DNA of 64,000 bases from AP-15 sp963747735. Its GTDB lineage: Bacteria > Pseudomonadota > Alphaproteobacteria > ATCC43930 > CGMCC-115725. The stretch is from positions 1 through 64,000 of the forward strand of contig CAVVGE010000012.1 of NCBI GenBank assembly GCA_963747735.1, written 5' to 3'. Both the position numbers and the translations under genes were made by a program. Shown here piece by piece: positions 27,950 to 39,302 of the stretch; within the stretch, counting starts at the first letter, position 1; each line of letters begins with the position of its first letter. Under the pieces are notes generated by a model. It was not told the DNA's origin, made no database searches, and was given only the letters and a program-made list of their open reading frames with translations.

Positions 27950-29117
27950 ATGGAGCGGAAATCGGTCTTTTACATCATACTTCTGCTTCTGCTGTCGATC
28001 GTGCTTGGGGGCGCACAGCGCGCTGAAGCTCAAGACGATGCAGAGACCGCACGCGACCAGTTATTTAGCCTTGTTATGGGGCAGGAAATAGGCAGCGTGA
28101 TGAGCAATCGATGCTCGCTTATTCCTTGGGCAAGGCGGCGCGTAATGATTTGGATGCGCTCAGACAGGAAACTGCAAAATGTGGCGATCATTGCTCTCCT
28201 GATCTGAAACGTGAGCTGCATAATCAGGAAACGGGGCAGGCAGTAACAAAAGAATTAATAGATGACTTATCTATGAGATTGAACATGCCGTCTGGCTGGG
28301 CGATCGCAATGCAAAACTTCTTTAGTCTTGAACCGGACAAAGAGACGCCGGAGCAGAAAGCTTGGAACGATATGAATATGAAGGTGAATACGATTGCAAC
28401 ATACTGCTATACGATAAGCGATCAGATCATTGAGAAACAGCAAAAATGTGAAAAGAACACCCCGTATCAAGTCGCAAGAGATTTTGATAATTTCGTTGAT
28501 AACATGTGCAAGCAGAAGGTCCAAAAGGAGCTTGCGCAGATCGGCAAGGATCTTGGCATGAAGGCTCCGCGAATTGAAGACAGCCAAGTGCTCAAGGCCA
28601 TGTCGCGCAGTGCTTCGCAAGCGCCAGTTACTATGTCAGTTGGGAGAAGGCGGTTCGCAAGAGTTGCGGGAAACCTAATATGTTAATGGACCCGAAGGGA
28701 GCGGCGCGTTGGCGTATTCCTGACCCCACACGCGAGGCGCCGAAATACAAACTCATCTCATCACGCGACGTTAAATTCGATTGGGATTGGCTCAATCCGG
28801 CCATGTGGAGGATGGACGTCAGGCCTAAAGTGCATGAGTGCGTCTACGGCGGCGGACCCGACACAATTGGCACGGCCAAGCTCTATTTCTGGGCGCAGGA
28901 ACCTCCCCCGCTCAAGTTTCGAACCAGTTGGGGCGGGGCCACGACTCAGCGTATTTCAGATGAAGGCGTTCATGGGGAAATGTTTGCGTATGATTTGGTC
29001 GGAGACGGCCACTACTTGGGAATAAGGGTCGTCGACAAATGCCCGGCAGACTTGGCTAGCGCTATCCGGCTCCGGCAAACTCTTCTCAAAGAGGTTATGG
29101 GTCCGTTTCCATATTAA
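27950..29117 (+). pseudogene. Uncharacterised secreted protein, two frameshifts
   Basis: Starts at ATG 27950 with a signal peptide (FYIILLLLLSIVLGGAQRAE). Three frames appear to be one ~385-residue protein: first QDDAETARDQLFSLVMGQE, then LAYSLGKAARNDLDALRQET and NTIATYCYTISDQIIEKQQK, then SYYVSWEKAVRKSCGKPNML and FDWDWLNPAMWRMDVRPKVH. Shifts are near 28105 and 28625. The mature part has eight or more cysteines, consistent with disulfides outside the cytoplasm. No family recognised. The lower GC matches the preceding gene. Confidence 0.5.
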
Positions 29118-29283
29118 AAAAGAGCGCTGTGGCCTCCTCGCGATGCCTAGACCGGACTCGAAAGGATCGGGAATAATCTCGTCCGGCTTCACGTATCCGA
29201 AAAAACGATCTCCGCTTCTTCCTTAGGACTCAGGCGTTCAACTCTGCGGTGATAATCTTGCCACCGCCACTTCGGGAGGGCGC

Positions 29284-32200
29284 GATGCTGCGCGCGCTGC
29301 TGTTCTTACTCCTCGCCGTCATCAATATCGCCCCGGCGGCGGCCGACGGCTACCGATCCAAGGATCTCGCCGAGGCGGCGGCGCAATATCGCCAGGCACT
29401 GATCGCCGCCGTTCCTGCGGAACAGCGGCAGCCGGAGCTGATCAGCCAACTGCGGCGCGACGCCGACGCGGATCCCGCGCGAAGCGGTATGCGCAGGCGA
29501 CCGACGATCTCGGCCGCGCCATCGCCTACGGCGCCGATGACGGGCTCGTCTGGCTGCGGCTCGCGCAGAACCTCTTCGCCGCCGGCGACGACCACGTCCT
29601 CGCCGCGGCCTACAACGCCTATCTCAAATCGACCGATCCGGCCGAGCGTGGCAACGCCCTCTTTCTGATCGGGAGCGACTACGATCGCCACGACAAGCAG
29701 AAGGACGCACTCGCCGCCTACGAGGCGGGGGTCGCTCTGACGCCGTCGGCCACGGTGGCGACGCGCATCGCGCAATTGAAACGACTCGTCGCCTTTCGCG
29801 TCACCAAGGTGCAGATCGAGGCGGAAGCCGCCGAAGCGCGCGCCTGCCTGCGGCTCAATGAGAAGGTCGCTTCCGGCGCCGGGATTTCCTACGGAGAGTA
29901 TGTCCGCAGCGAGCCCAAGTTCGGCGGCATCGTCACGGCGCGCGGTGACACGCTCTGCCTCAATGGGCTGAAGCACGGCCAAGTCTACCTCATCCGGCTG
30001 CTCGCCGGGTTCCCCGCCGCCACCGGCGAGAAGCTGGCCGAGACGTTCGAGGGCCGCATCGTCGTCCCCGATCGCAAGCCGTCGATCAGTTTTGCCGGCG
30101 GCGGCTATGTGCTGCCGCGCGAGGGCAGTGCCGGGCTGCCGGTCACGACGATCAACCTGAAAGAGGTCAAGGTGCGCCTGCTGCGCATCAACCGGCGCAA
30201 CCTGGTGCCAACCCTGGACGCCGATAAGCTGACCGTGCATTTCGACAGCGATAGCCTCGACGAGATCATCGAGCGCAGCGGCAAGCTCGTCTGGCAGGGG
30301 GTGATGAGCATCTCGGGCGCGCGCAATCGGCCCGTCAAGACGGCAATCCCGCTCAATGACATGCTGCGCGACAACGGGCCGGGGGTCTATCTCGTGGCGG
30401 TCGAGCGCGCCGACGCCGGCCTCGACCAGCCGCGGCTGCTCGCGACAAACTGGGTGCTCGTCTCCAATCTCGGTCTCACCGCCTATAGCGGGGCGGACGG
30501 CATGGACATCGCGGTACGTTCGCTGGCCGACGGGAAGCCGGTCCCCGGTGTCGCGCTGCGGCTCTACGCCCGCAACAACGGAGAGCTCGCCACCGCCGCG
30601 ACCGGACCCGACGGCATCGCCCATATCGCCGGCGAACTCGTACGCGGCAAGGGCGGCGATGAACCCTTTGCGGTGATGGCCTACGGCGCCGACGGCGACT
30701 TCAACTTTCTCGAAGTCGGCCGCGCCGCCTTCGACCTCAGCGACCGCGGCGTCAGCGGCCGGGCACAGCCGGGTCCGGTCGACGCCAATCTCTATACCGA
30801 TCGAGGCATCTACCGGCCCGGCGAGAGCGTGCATCTGACGGCGCTGGTGCGCGACGACAAGGCCGACGCGCTCGGGAACGTGCCGCTGACGCTGCGGCTG
30901 TTGCGCCCGGACGGGGTCGAGATCGACCGGCGTCAGCTGACAGGCGGCCGGCTCGGCGGGTACACGCTGACCTATGCGCTGGCGCGCGACGCGCGCATCG
31001 GCACCTGGCGGGCCGAGATCAAGATCGATCCCAAGGCTCCCCCGATCGGCACGATCGAATTCCGCGTCGAGGATTTTGTGCCGCCGCAACTCAAGGTCGC
31101 GCTCACCGCGGCCAAAGAAGCTATATTGCCAGGCGCACCGTTCCCGCTCGCGGTGTCGGCGCAGTACTACTTTGGTGCGCCCGGGGCGGGGCTCTCGATC
31201 CAGGCCGAAGCCACCCTCGCATACGACGACAACCCGTTCCCGGATGAGCCCGGCTATCATTTCGGGCTTGTCGATGAGGAGTTTGCCGGCAAGCGCTACG
31301 ACATCGATGCCCCGGCGACCGATGCCAACGGCAGATCGACGGCGAGCCTGACGCTCACCAAAGCCCCGAGCCTGACAAAACCGCTCGCCGTCACCGTCGA
31401 GGTCAGCGTCCTTGAGCCGAATGGGCGCGCCGTTACCGGGACAGTGACGCGGCCCTTCGCCGAGCGCCCGCTCGCGATCGGGCTGCGCTCGAGCGCCGGC
31501 GACGAGGCTGTTGCCGAAGGGCAGCCGGCGAGCCTCGAGATCATCGCCGTCGACGCCGCCGGCAAGCGCGTCGCGGCCAACGGGCTGCGCTGGGAATTGC
31601 TGCGCGAAAGCTGGCAATACGAATGGTATTCGCTGCACGGCAGCTGGGAACGCCAGCTGATCGTGCGCGACCAGCCGCTCGAAGCCGGGACGCTCGACGT
31701 CGCCGCCGGCGCGCCGGCGCGCCTGACCCGCCAATTGCCGAGCGGGCGCTATCGTCTGGAGGTCGGCGACGAGAAGAGCGGCGCCCAATCGAGCCTGCGT
31801 TTCCGCGTCGGCTGGTGGGTCGAGGCGGCCTCGCCCGATGTCCCGGACAAGCTCGCCGCCACCCTCGACAAAACGAGCTACCGGCCCGGCGACACGGCGA
31901 AACTCTTTGTCAAGGCGCCCTTTGCCGGCGAGGCCGAGCTGGCGATCGCATCGGACCGGGTTCTTGCGCTGCGCTCCTTCGCATTGCCGGGGGGCGGGAC
32001 GACGGTCGAGATCCCGGTCGAGAAGGGTTGGGGCAGCGGCGTCTATGCCCTGGTCAGCGCCTATCGCGCCTCGGATCTGAACGGCAAGCTTCCGTCGGGT
32101 CCGCAGCAGCACGGGCCGGGCCGGGCCGTCGGGGTCGCCTGGCTCGGCATCGACCCGGCGCCGCGGACGCTGACCGTGAGCCTCGCGGAGCCCGCCGTCG

Positions 32201-34490
32201 TGCGGCCGCGTGGGCCGATTGACATCCCGCTCAAGGTGGCCGGGCTCGCCCCGGGCGAGGAGGCGTACGTGACCCTCGCCGCGGTCGATGAGGCAGTGCT
32301 CAAGCTGACAAATTTTGACAGCCCGGCGCCGGAAAAATATTTCTATGGCAAGCGCCGCCTCGGCGTCGAACTGCGCGACCTCTACGGCCGGCTCATCGAT
32401 CCGCGCGCCAATGCGTTGGGCATCTTGCGCAGCGGCGGCGACCAGTTTGCCAAGCGGTCGGTCGCGGCCCTGCCAGACAAGAGCAGCCGGATCGTCGCGC
32501 TGTTCTCGGGGATCGTGCGGCTCGATGCAAGCGGCGCGGCAAAGATCCATTTCGACATCCCCGATTTCGAAGGCCAGCTGCGGCTCATGGCGGTGGCGTA
32601 CTCGGCCCGCAAGCTCGGTTCGGCGAGCGCCACGATGGTGGTGCGCGACCCGGTCGTCACGCTGGTGTCGCTGCCCCGCTTTCTCGCGCCGGGCGACACG
32701 GCGCATATCGGGATTGTCATCAACAACCTTGAAGGCGGGGCCGGCGAATACCGCCTCAAAATGTCGGCAAGCGGTGCGGGGGAGCTCGCCGCGCCGGTCG
32801 ATCGCGCGATCACGCTGGCGAGCGGCCAGAGCCTCGCCGAGGGCGCCGAGATCACCGCCGCCGCACCCGGCGATATCGCCCTCTCGCTCGACCTTTCCGG
32901 CCCGGGGGCGCTGCACATCGCGCGCCGTTTTACAATCGGGGTGCGCCCGGCCCAGGCCTACCAGCTGCGCCGCCTTGTCGGACAGCTCGGGCCCGGGCAG
33001 AGCATCACCCTCGACGACAGCGCCGCCGCGGAGTTTCTGCCCGGCACGGCCGAGATCCTGCTCAGCGTCAGCCCGCATCCCGACTGGGACGTGCCCGGGC
33101 TGCTGCGCGCCCTCGACCGCTATGCCTATGGCTGCCTCGAACAGACGACGAGCCGCGCCTTACCGCTGCTTTATGTCGAGAGCGTCGCCAAGCTGTGGCA
33201 CGACGAACCGGGGTTCGACCCGCGCGCGACGATCGAGCGCGCCATCGGCCATGTCGTCGAGCTGCAGCGCGCGGACGGCAGCTTCGGCGTGTGGAACGAT
33301 ACCGACGACACCGTGCCCTGGCTCGACGCCTACGCCACCGATTTCCTGATCCGCGCCAGGGAGCACGGCTACGACGCGCCGTATTTCGCGATCAAATCGG
33401 CGCTCGGGTGGCTGCGCGACTACGTGCAGCAGGACAGCACCGACATCCTGGATCTGCCGGCCCTCGCCTACGCGCATTACGTACTGGCGCGCGCCAGGGC
33501 CGACGATCTGCCGTCATTGCGCTATTTCAGCGACACGCAACTCGGCCGCCTGCCGACTGCGCTCGCCAAGGCGCAACTCGCCGCCGCGCTGTCCCTCTAC
33601 GGCGACAGCGAACGGGCGGCTGCCGCTTATGCGGCGGCGCTGGCACCGGCGCCGAAACGTCCGGCGGCTCTGCGCTACATCGACTACGGCAGCGCGCTGC
33701 GCGACAGCGCCGGCGTGCTGTCCTTTGCCGCCGACAATCCGGCCGCGCAGCCGCGGTTGACGGCAGTCATGGACCGCATCGCCGAGCTCTTCGCCAGCGC
33801 CGAGCGCACCAGCACGCAGGAGCAGGCCTGGCTGCTGATGGCAGCCGAGGCGGCGGGGCGCATCTCCGGCGGCACGATGACGCTCGCCGAGAACGCGGGC
33901 GTGCCGCAGACCGGCACGGCTCCCTCCTATGTGCGCCGCAAGCTCGGCTCCGGGGCGGCGCCGGTGACGATCGCCAATCGCGGCGACAAGCCGGTGTGGC
34001 GCACGGTGTCGCTCACCGGCGTCCCCGGCGCCGCGCTGCCGGAGGAAAGCAAAGGCTATACCGTCAGCCGCACGGTCTATCGCCGGGACGGCACACCGGC
34101 CGACCCCGCCAGGATAGAACAGGGGATCTCTACGTCGTCGTCATCGCGGGCAGCCGCGCCGACACCACCGTCGCAGCGCGCGCGCTCGTCGTCGACCTGC
34201 TGCCGGCCGGCTTTGAAATCGAGGCTCCGGCGGCGGCCGGCGGCGACAAATCGGCAGCCTATCCGTGGCTGAAGAAAACGACAGACACCGCCTACACTGA
34301 GGCACGTGACGACCGCTACATCACCGCCCTCGACCTCGGCCCGAAGACCAAGGGTTTCACCCTCGCCTATGTCGTGCGCGCGGTGACGCCCGGCACTTTC
34401 GTCTATCCCGCGACGGTCGCGGAAGACATGTACGATCCGCAAACGACCGGCCGCACGGCGATGGGCAAGCTCGTCGTCTCAGGGAAATAA
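29284..34490 (+). pseudogene. Alpha-2-macroglobulin family protein (YfhM-like), two frameshifts
   Basis: About 1,735 codons from ATG 29284, close to the 1,650-residue E. coli YfhM. Signal peptide MLRALLFLLLAVINIAPAAA, a TPR-like start (AQNLFAAGDDHVLAAAYNAY), MG domains (YTDRGIYRPGESVHLTALVR), the alpha-2-macroglobulin core (IVALFSGIVRLDASG, AVAYSARKLGSASATMVVRD) and the thioester site YGCLEQTTSR. Shifts are needed near 29475 and 34125; the second is cured by one more G in a GGGG run (IEQGDLYVVVIAGSR). Such proteins trap proteases in the periplasm by their thioester. The stop is one base before the PBP1C ATG, the classic pairing of protease trap and cell-wall repair enzyme. Confidence 0.85.
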
Positions 34491-34491
34491 G

Positions 34492-36546
34492 ATGCGCCGG
34501 CTGCTCTTCGCTTGCGGAGCGCTCCTCGTGCTCGCCGCAGGGTATTTCGCGCTGCCGCCGCCCTCGCTCGAACGCGCCCGAAACCTGTCAGCGCTGGTAT
34601 TGGCGCGCGACGGCTCGATCCTGCGCGGCTTTCTATCAGCCGACGGCAAGTGGCGCCTGCCGGTTTCGGCCGACACCGTCGAGCCGCTCTACCGGCAGAT
34701 GCTGATCGCGCAGGAGGACCGGCATTTCGCGCTGCATCCCGGAGTCGATCCGCTCGCTGCGCTGCGCGCCTTGGGGCAGCTGATCCTTCGCGGGCACATC
34801 GTCTCCGGCGCCTCGACCCTGACCATGCAGGCGGTGCGGCTCCTCGAGCGGCGCCCGCGCACGCTCGTCTCGAAGCTCGTCGAAATGGGCGAGGCGCTGG
34901 CCCTCGAGCGCACTGAGAGCAAGAAGGCGATCCTCGACATCTACATGACTTTGGCGCCGTTCGGCGGCAATCTCGAAGGCGCACGGGCGGCGAGCCTCAC
35001 CTATTTCGGCCGTGAGCCGAGCCGGCTCACCCCGGCCGAGGCGGCCTTGCTGGTGGCGCTGCCGCGCTCGCCCGAGAGGCTGCGGCCCGACCGGCATCCA
35101 GAAGCGGCGCGCCACGCCCGCAACCGCGTCCTCGCCCGGATGTTGGCGGCCGGGGTCATCCCGAAATCGGTCTACGCCGATGCCCGCGCCGAGCCCGTGC
35201 CGCGGACGCGCCTCTCGATGCCGTTCCACGCTCCGCATCTCGCCGCCGATCTGCGCGCGGCCGCACCCGGAGAGAGCGTGATCCGAACGACGATCCACCC
35301 GCTGCTCGAGCGCCAGGTCGAGGCGCTGCTGCGCCGCGAAGTTACGGGCCTTGACCGCCACGCAACCTATGCAGCAATCGTCGTCGCCAATCGGGGAAGG
35401 CGGGTCGTCGCCTATGTCGGAAACGCGGTGTTCCGATCGGCGGCGCGGCGCGGCACGATCGACATGGCGCGCGCCGTGCGCTCGCCCGGATCGGCGCTGA
35501 AGCCGTTCATCTACGCGATGGCCTTCGACCGGCTGATCATTCATCCCGCGACTCTGCTCGACGACCGGCGCCGCTATTTCGAGGGCTACGCGCCGAGCGA
35601 TTTCGACGGCCGCTTCCAGGGCGAGGTCAGTGCCCGCACGGCCCTGCAGTATTCGCTGAACGTGCCGGCGGTCGCGGTCTTGGAGCGGCTTGGGCCTGAG
35701 CGCTTCACCTCGGCGCTCGCCGCTGCCGGCATCCTCCTCCACCTGCCGCAGCCGACAACAGAGCCCGGCCTTGCGGTGGCGCTGGGCGGCGACGGGATCA
35801 AACCGACCGATCTCGCGACGCTCTACGTCGCGCTGTCGCACGGCGGCGAAGTCGCGCCGCTGCGCTATCGCCAAGACCAGCCGGCCGGGCCACGGACGGT
35901 GCTCTTCGGACCGGTCGCCGCCTGGTATATCGACGATATCCTCGGCGGCGTCCCGCCGCCCGCCGGGATCCTGCCGGCGCAGGTGCGCCCCGCCCGCCCG
36001 CTCGCCTTCAAGACTGGCACCTCGTACGGATTCCGTGATTCCTGGGCGGCCGGCTATGACCGCCAATACACGATCGTCGTCTGGACCGGACGGCCGGACG
36101 GAACGCCGATGCCGGGAACCAGTGGACTGGTGACCGCGGCGCCGGTGCTGTTCAAGATCGCCGATCTGTTGGGGCGGGCGCCCGCCGATTCCGGCCGCTG
36201 GCCGCCCCCGCCTGGGGCGCTTCTTGTTGATCGGCGCGAGCTGCCGCCGGGTTTGCGGCGGCTGCGCACGGGACCGTTCGACAAGCCGGCTTCGCCCGGC
36301 GCCGGCGGGCCGCGTATCCTGTTTCCGCCCGACGGCGCGACGATCGCATGGGAGGGGCGGGACCTGCCGCTCGAGGCGACCGGCGGCCAGGGACCGTTGC
36401 GCTGGCTGGCAGACGGCAAGCCGCTGCTGCCGACCGCGCCGCGCCGCACGCTCTACTGGCAGCCAAAGGGCCTCGGCTTCGTCCAACTCACCGTTATCGA
36501 CGCTGCCGGGAAAAGCGCCCACGCCGATATCCGGCTCGCGCCCTAG
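34492..36546 (+). CDS. pbpC: Penicillin-binding protein 1C, glycosyltransferase/transpeptidase
   Basis: 684 residues, intact. The N-terminal membrane anchor (LLFACGALLVLAAGYFALPP) is followed by the GT51 domain with catalytic E75 in AQEDRHFALHPGVDP and GASTLTMQ. The transpeptidase domain has S334-x-x-K337 in SPGSALKPF, SLN at 388-390 and KTGTS at 507. The short C-terminal BiPBP_C domain ends at LAP. It polymerises and may crosslink peptidoglycan at the inner membrane. It starts two bases after the alpha-2-macroglobulin stop, so the two are translated from one mRNA. Its intact frame contrasts with the frameshifted neighbour. Confidence 0.95.
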   Translation: MRRLLFACGALLVLAAGYFALPPPSLERARNLSALVLARDGSILRGFLSADGKWRLPVSADTVEPLYRQMLIAQEDRHFALHPGVDPLAALRALGQLILRGHIVSGASTLTMQAVRLLERRPRTLVSKLVEMGEALALERTESKKAILDIYMTLAPFGGNLEGARAASLTYFGREPSRLTPAEAALLVALPRSPERLRPDRHPEAARHARNRVLARMLAAGVIPKSVYADARAEPVPRTRLSMPFHAPHLAADLRAAAPGESVIRTTIHPLLERQVEALLRREVTGLDRHATYAAIVVANRGRRVVAYVGNAVFRSAARRGTIDMARAVRSPGSALKPFIYAMAFDRLIIHPATLLDDRRRYFEGYAPSDFDGRFQGEVSARTALQYSLNVPAVAVLERLGPERFTSALAAAGILLHLPQPTTEPGLAVALGGDGIKPTDLATLYVALSHGGEVAPLRYRQDQPAGPRTVLFGPVAAWYIDDILGGVPPPAGILPAQVRPARPLAFKTGTSYGFRDSWAAGYDRQYTIVVWTGRPDGTPMPGTSGLVTAAPVLFKIADLLGRAPADSGRWPPPPGALLVDRRELPPGLRRLRTGPFDKPASPGAGGPRILFPPDGATIAWEGRDLPLEATGGQGPLRWLADGKPLLPTAPRRTLYWQPKGLGFVQLTVIDAAGKSAHADIRLAP

Positions 36547-36548
36547 GC

Positions 36549-36930
36549 CGCCGAGCGGCAGATCGGGCAGGAGCAGCCGGTCAGCGTCCAATTCCTTGAG
36601 GAATTCGACCTTCTCCATCTGCTCAAGCGAGGCCTTTCGCCGTTCTGCTCGACGGCACGGGGCCGAGCCATTCGCGCCGGCTCACCTCGCCATCCTCGAT
36701 CGGCGCCAACAGACGCGACACCCACGCCTCGCGCTCGGCCGGCATTGCCGCCGCAATGAGCTTGAACAACTGAACAACGCCTGCTGTTGATGGCGCCGCG
36801 CGGCGATCGCGACACGGCGGATGTGACGCTTGCGAAGCATCAGATATTGATGCTCGACCAGCCACGACCGGACGCGTGCCATGAGTTCGGCATCGTCGAA
36901 AACGGCCGCCGCTTCCCGGCGGAGATAGGC
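36549..36930 (-). pseudogene. Tn3-type transposase internal fragment
   Basis: The minus strand reads YLRREAAAVFDDAELMARVR, SWLVEHQYLMLRKRHIRRVA, IEDGEVSRREWLGPVPSSRT and MEKVEFLKELDADRLLLPDL, the same N-terminal region as the tnpA remnant at 57.7-58.5 kb. Two shifts are needed: one from an 8-bp tandem duplication (GTTGTTCA twice, near 36765), one from an extra T near 36630. Both flanks of the gene are missing. Confidence 0.65.
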
Positions 36931-37257
36931 GGACCGCAGAGAGAAGCCTGATCCCTGGAGGCTATGCCGCCTGCGTGCCGGACGTGGGCAACTGGGAGGA
37001 AAAAAGATGACGACGGCACTCGGGCCGCCGCATCATGGGGTCAGAAGGGCGGGCGGTCACATCACGACCACGACGTGTCGGCGCCGCGTCCAGGGCCGCC
37101 GTCAACTTCCACAGCGCACTCGCCTCACCCTCCGTCCCTGAGGGACATTCGCTCCGCGCCGGACAGGCGGATCTTAGCTCTGCATAGATCTAATTAAATA
37201 AGCACTCTCCCTTACCACCCAGACGACAGCATTGCCGGCGCCGGCGCCGAGGTAGAC
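36931..37257. other. Non-coding stretch between transposase scraps
   Basis: About 330 bases with no recognisable gene, repeat or regulatory pattern. Confidence 0.3.
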
Positions 37258-37537
37258 GTCTATCGACCGCACCTCGGCCAAGACGATGCGCGCCAATCAA
37301 CTGCGGCTGTTCTTCGCCTCGATGGCTTATGTGCTGGTCAGCGCCTTGCGCCGCATCGGCCTCGCCCACACCCAATTCGCCAAGGCCACCTGCGGCACGA
37401 TCCGCCTCAAGCTGTTGAAAATCGGCGCCCTCGTGCGCACCAGCGTGCGCCGCATCAAGCTCGCCATGCCCTCGGCCTTCCCCTATCAGGCCGAGTACCG
37501 CGCCGCCCACGCCGCGCTCACGACGAGCGGCAACTGA
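37258..37537 (+). pseudogene. IS1380-type transposase, C-terminal fragment
   Basis: The frame reads MRANQLRLFFASMAYVLVSA, LRRIGLAHTQFAKATCGTIR and LKLLKIGALVRTSVRRIKLA, the end of IS1380-family transposases, preceded by DRTSAKT in the same frame. All upstream catalytic parts are missing. Confidence 0.7.
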
Positions 37538-37653
37538 CCCCGGGGAAAGGCACCAAAATAATGACCCGACCGCGACAGCCCTACCCTGTTCGCCGCCACG
37601 CCCTATCCGTGTCGCCAAGCCGACCAAACTCGCTCAGCGCGAACCGCCTCCGC

Positions 37654-39004
37654 TCAAACCTGGCAAACCGCCCGGCTGTGAGAAATGCAGGTTAGCACCC
37701 CCATCGACAGGCCGATCGTGGCGATGATGACTTCGGTCGAGCCGCGCGCGTTCATGCCGCAGCCGAGCGCCGTCGACTCGGCCCAGGACATCCCGCCGAC
37801 GCGGCCGCCGAGAAAGGCCCCGCCGAACTTGCCCAGGCTTGCAATTACGATCAAACCGATCGTCAGAAGCAGCAGATCGGTGTTGGTAAAGGGCCGTGAG
37901 GTTCGTGGTCAAGCCGGCGAGCCCAAAAAATACGGGCATGAAGAGAGCGACGATGAGGCCGCGGACCTGCTCGTCGATGTGGCTGGTGAGGATCGGGGAC
38001 TAGCCGATCAGGATGCCGGCGATAAAGGCGCCGAGCACGGTGTGGACGCCGATCGCGTTGGTCGTCAACGCCATCAGTCCGGTGATCACGAGGATGGTCG
38101 TGATGACGAGCAGATCGCTGACGAAACGATCGTTGGCCCAGCGGATCAGCCGGAAGACGATCTGCCGCCCGACGGTAAAGCTGACCCCGAGGAAGAGGGC
38201 TGTCCCAGCCAGGCTTCGGCTCAGCGACCACAGGTCGATCGCGCCGTGCGACGCCAGGCCGAAGACGACTGACATGATGATCCAGCCGATCGTATCGTCG
38301 ATGATCGCGGCAGCGACGATAACCTGCCCGATCGTCCGGCGCAGAAAGCCGACCTCTCGCACCACCATCGCCACGATCTTGACCGAGGAGATCGACAGCG
38401 CGACGCCGAGGAACAACGTGGTGATGAGCCGCTTGCCCGGATCGGGCAGCAGCGTATCCGGCAGCAGCTCGCCGAGGGCGAAGCCGCATAGGAACGGCAA
38501 GGCGATGCCGCAGATGGAGATGCTGAACGCCGCCCGCCGCGTCCTCCGCACAACCGACAGATCGGTCTCCATCCCGGTGAGCAACAACAGGAGCAGAATG
38601 CCGAGCTGCGCCACGGCATCGAGCATCGCTTTCTGATCGGCGCTCGGTGGAAATAGCGCCTGCTGGCCCGCGGGCCAGAGGGTGCCCAGGACCGAGGGGC
38701 CAAGCAGAATGCCGGCGATCAGCTGGCCCATCACCGCGGGCTGGCCGATGCGTTGCATGACCTCGCCCGCTAGTCGGCCGCAGACCAACAGGGCGATTAC
38801 TTGACAGAGAAAAATGATCCCGGAGGGGCCGTGCGCATGGCGTTCAGCGGCGTGCGCGGCGAGCAACGGTACGAAAATGAGGCCTATCCCAAGGACGGCT
38901 GGCGCCGCTTTCGGTAACCGATTGCCCGCCGTGAGATGTGTCGCCACCTTTGACCCTGTACCCGTTACTGGTGAGCGTCCCCCGCCGGCAGCGCGCAAGG
39001 CCAC
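37654..39004 (-). pseudogene. Cation/proton antiporter (CPA2/KefB-like), nonsense and truncated
   Basis: A multi-pass membrane protein with about ten hydrophobic segments: GIIFLCQVIALLVCGRLAGE, QPAVMGQLIAGILLGPSVLG, LLLLLTGMETDLSVVRR, GQVIVAAAIIDDTIGWIIMS and TVLGAFIAGILIG. An in-frame TAG at 38000-38002 follows GILIG, where relatives have Q (GQSPIL). The frame then continues with SPILTSHIDEQVRGLIVALF and, after a shift near 37900, DLLLLTIGLIVIASLGKFGG. Similarity stops near 37690, leaving the C-terminus lost next to transposase debris. The start is uncertain (39004 or a later GTG). Would exchange Na+ or K+ for H+ if intact. Confidence 0.75.
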
Positions 39005-39254
39005 AAGTGCCCATTGGAAATAAATTTTGGAACAAAGTTCCCTGACGACGGTCGCTTTGGGGCAGTCCTATAACACAAACGAGATCTTGATCGAGGCGCC
39101 CGAGCTCGACTTGCTCCTTGCGGCATCGTCACGGCCAAGTCGAGGGCTATAGCCGCCTGATGCATCGCGAGAAGCGACGACGCTAGCACTGCTCTCGGCG
39201 TGCCGTGCGCCGATTGAGGGGTTTCTGCGGGTGGCACCGCTAGGTGGTGGATCG

Positions 39255-39294
39255 TGGCTGGGGGTCCGAGCGCCCATTCGTCCGGACCCCCAGC
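39255..39294 (-). terminator. Long hairpin downstream of the hemerythrin gene
   Basis: A 13-bp perfect stem (GGCTGGGGGTCCG / CGGACCCCCAGCC) with a 14-base loop, starting 8 bases past the hemerythrin stop. No clear T-run, so it may act as an mRNA 3' stabiliser or a weak terminator. Confidence 0.5.
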
Positions 39295-39302
39295 CCTTAC
39301 CT

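Noticed and set aside
29350..33078. 1,242-codon open frame on the minus strand
   Set aside because: It is the antisense of the alpha-2-macroglobulin gene; its composition is typical of a GC-rich shadow frame and it shows no domain.
34636..36618. 660-codon minus-strand frame opposite pbpC
   Set aside because: Shadow of PBP1C; only its first ~28 codons belong to a separate transposase scrap at 36549-36630.
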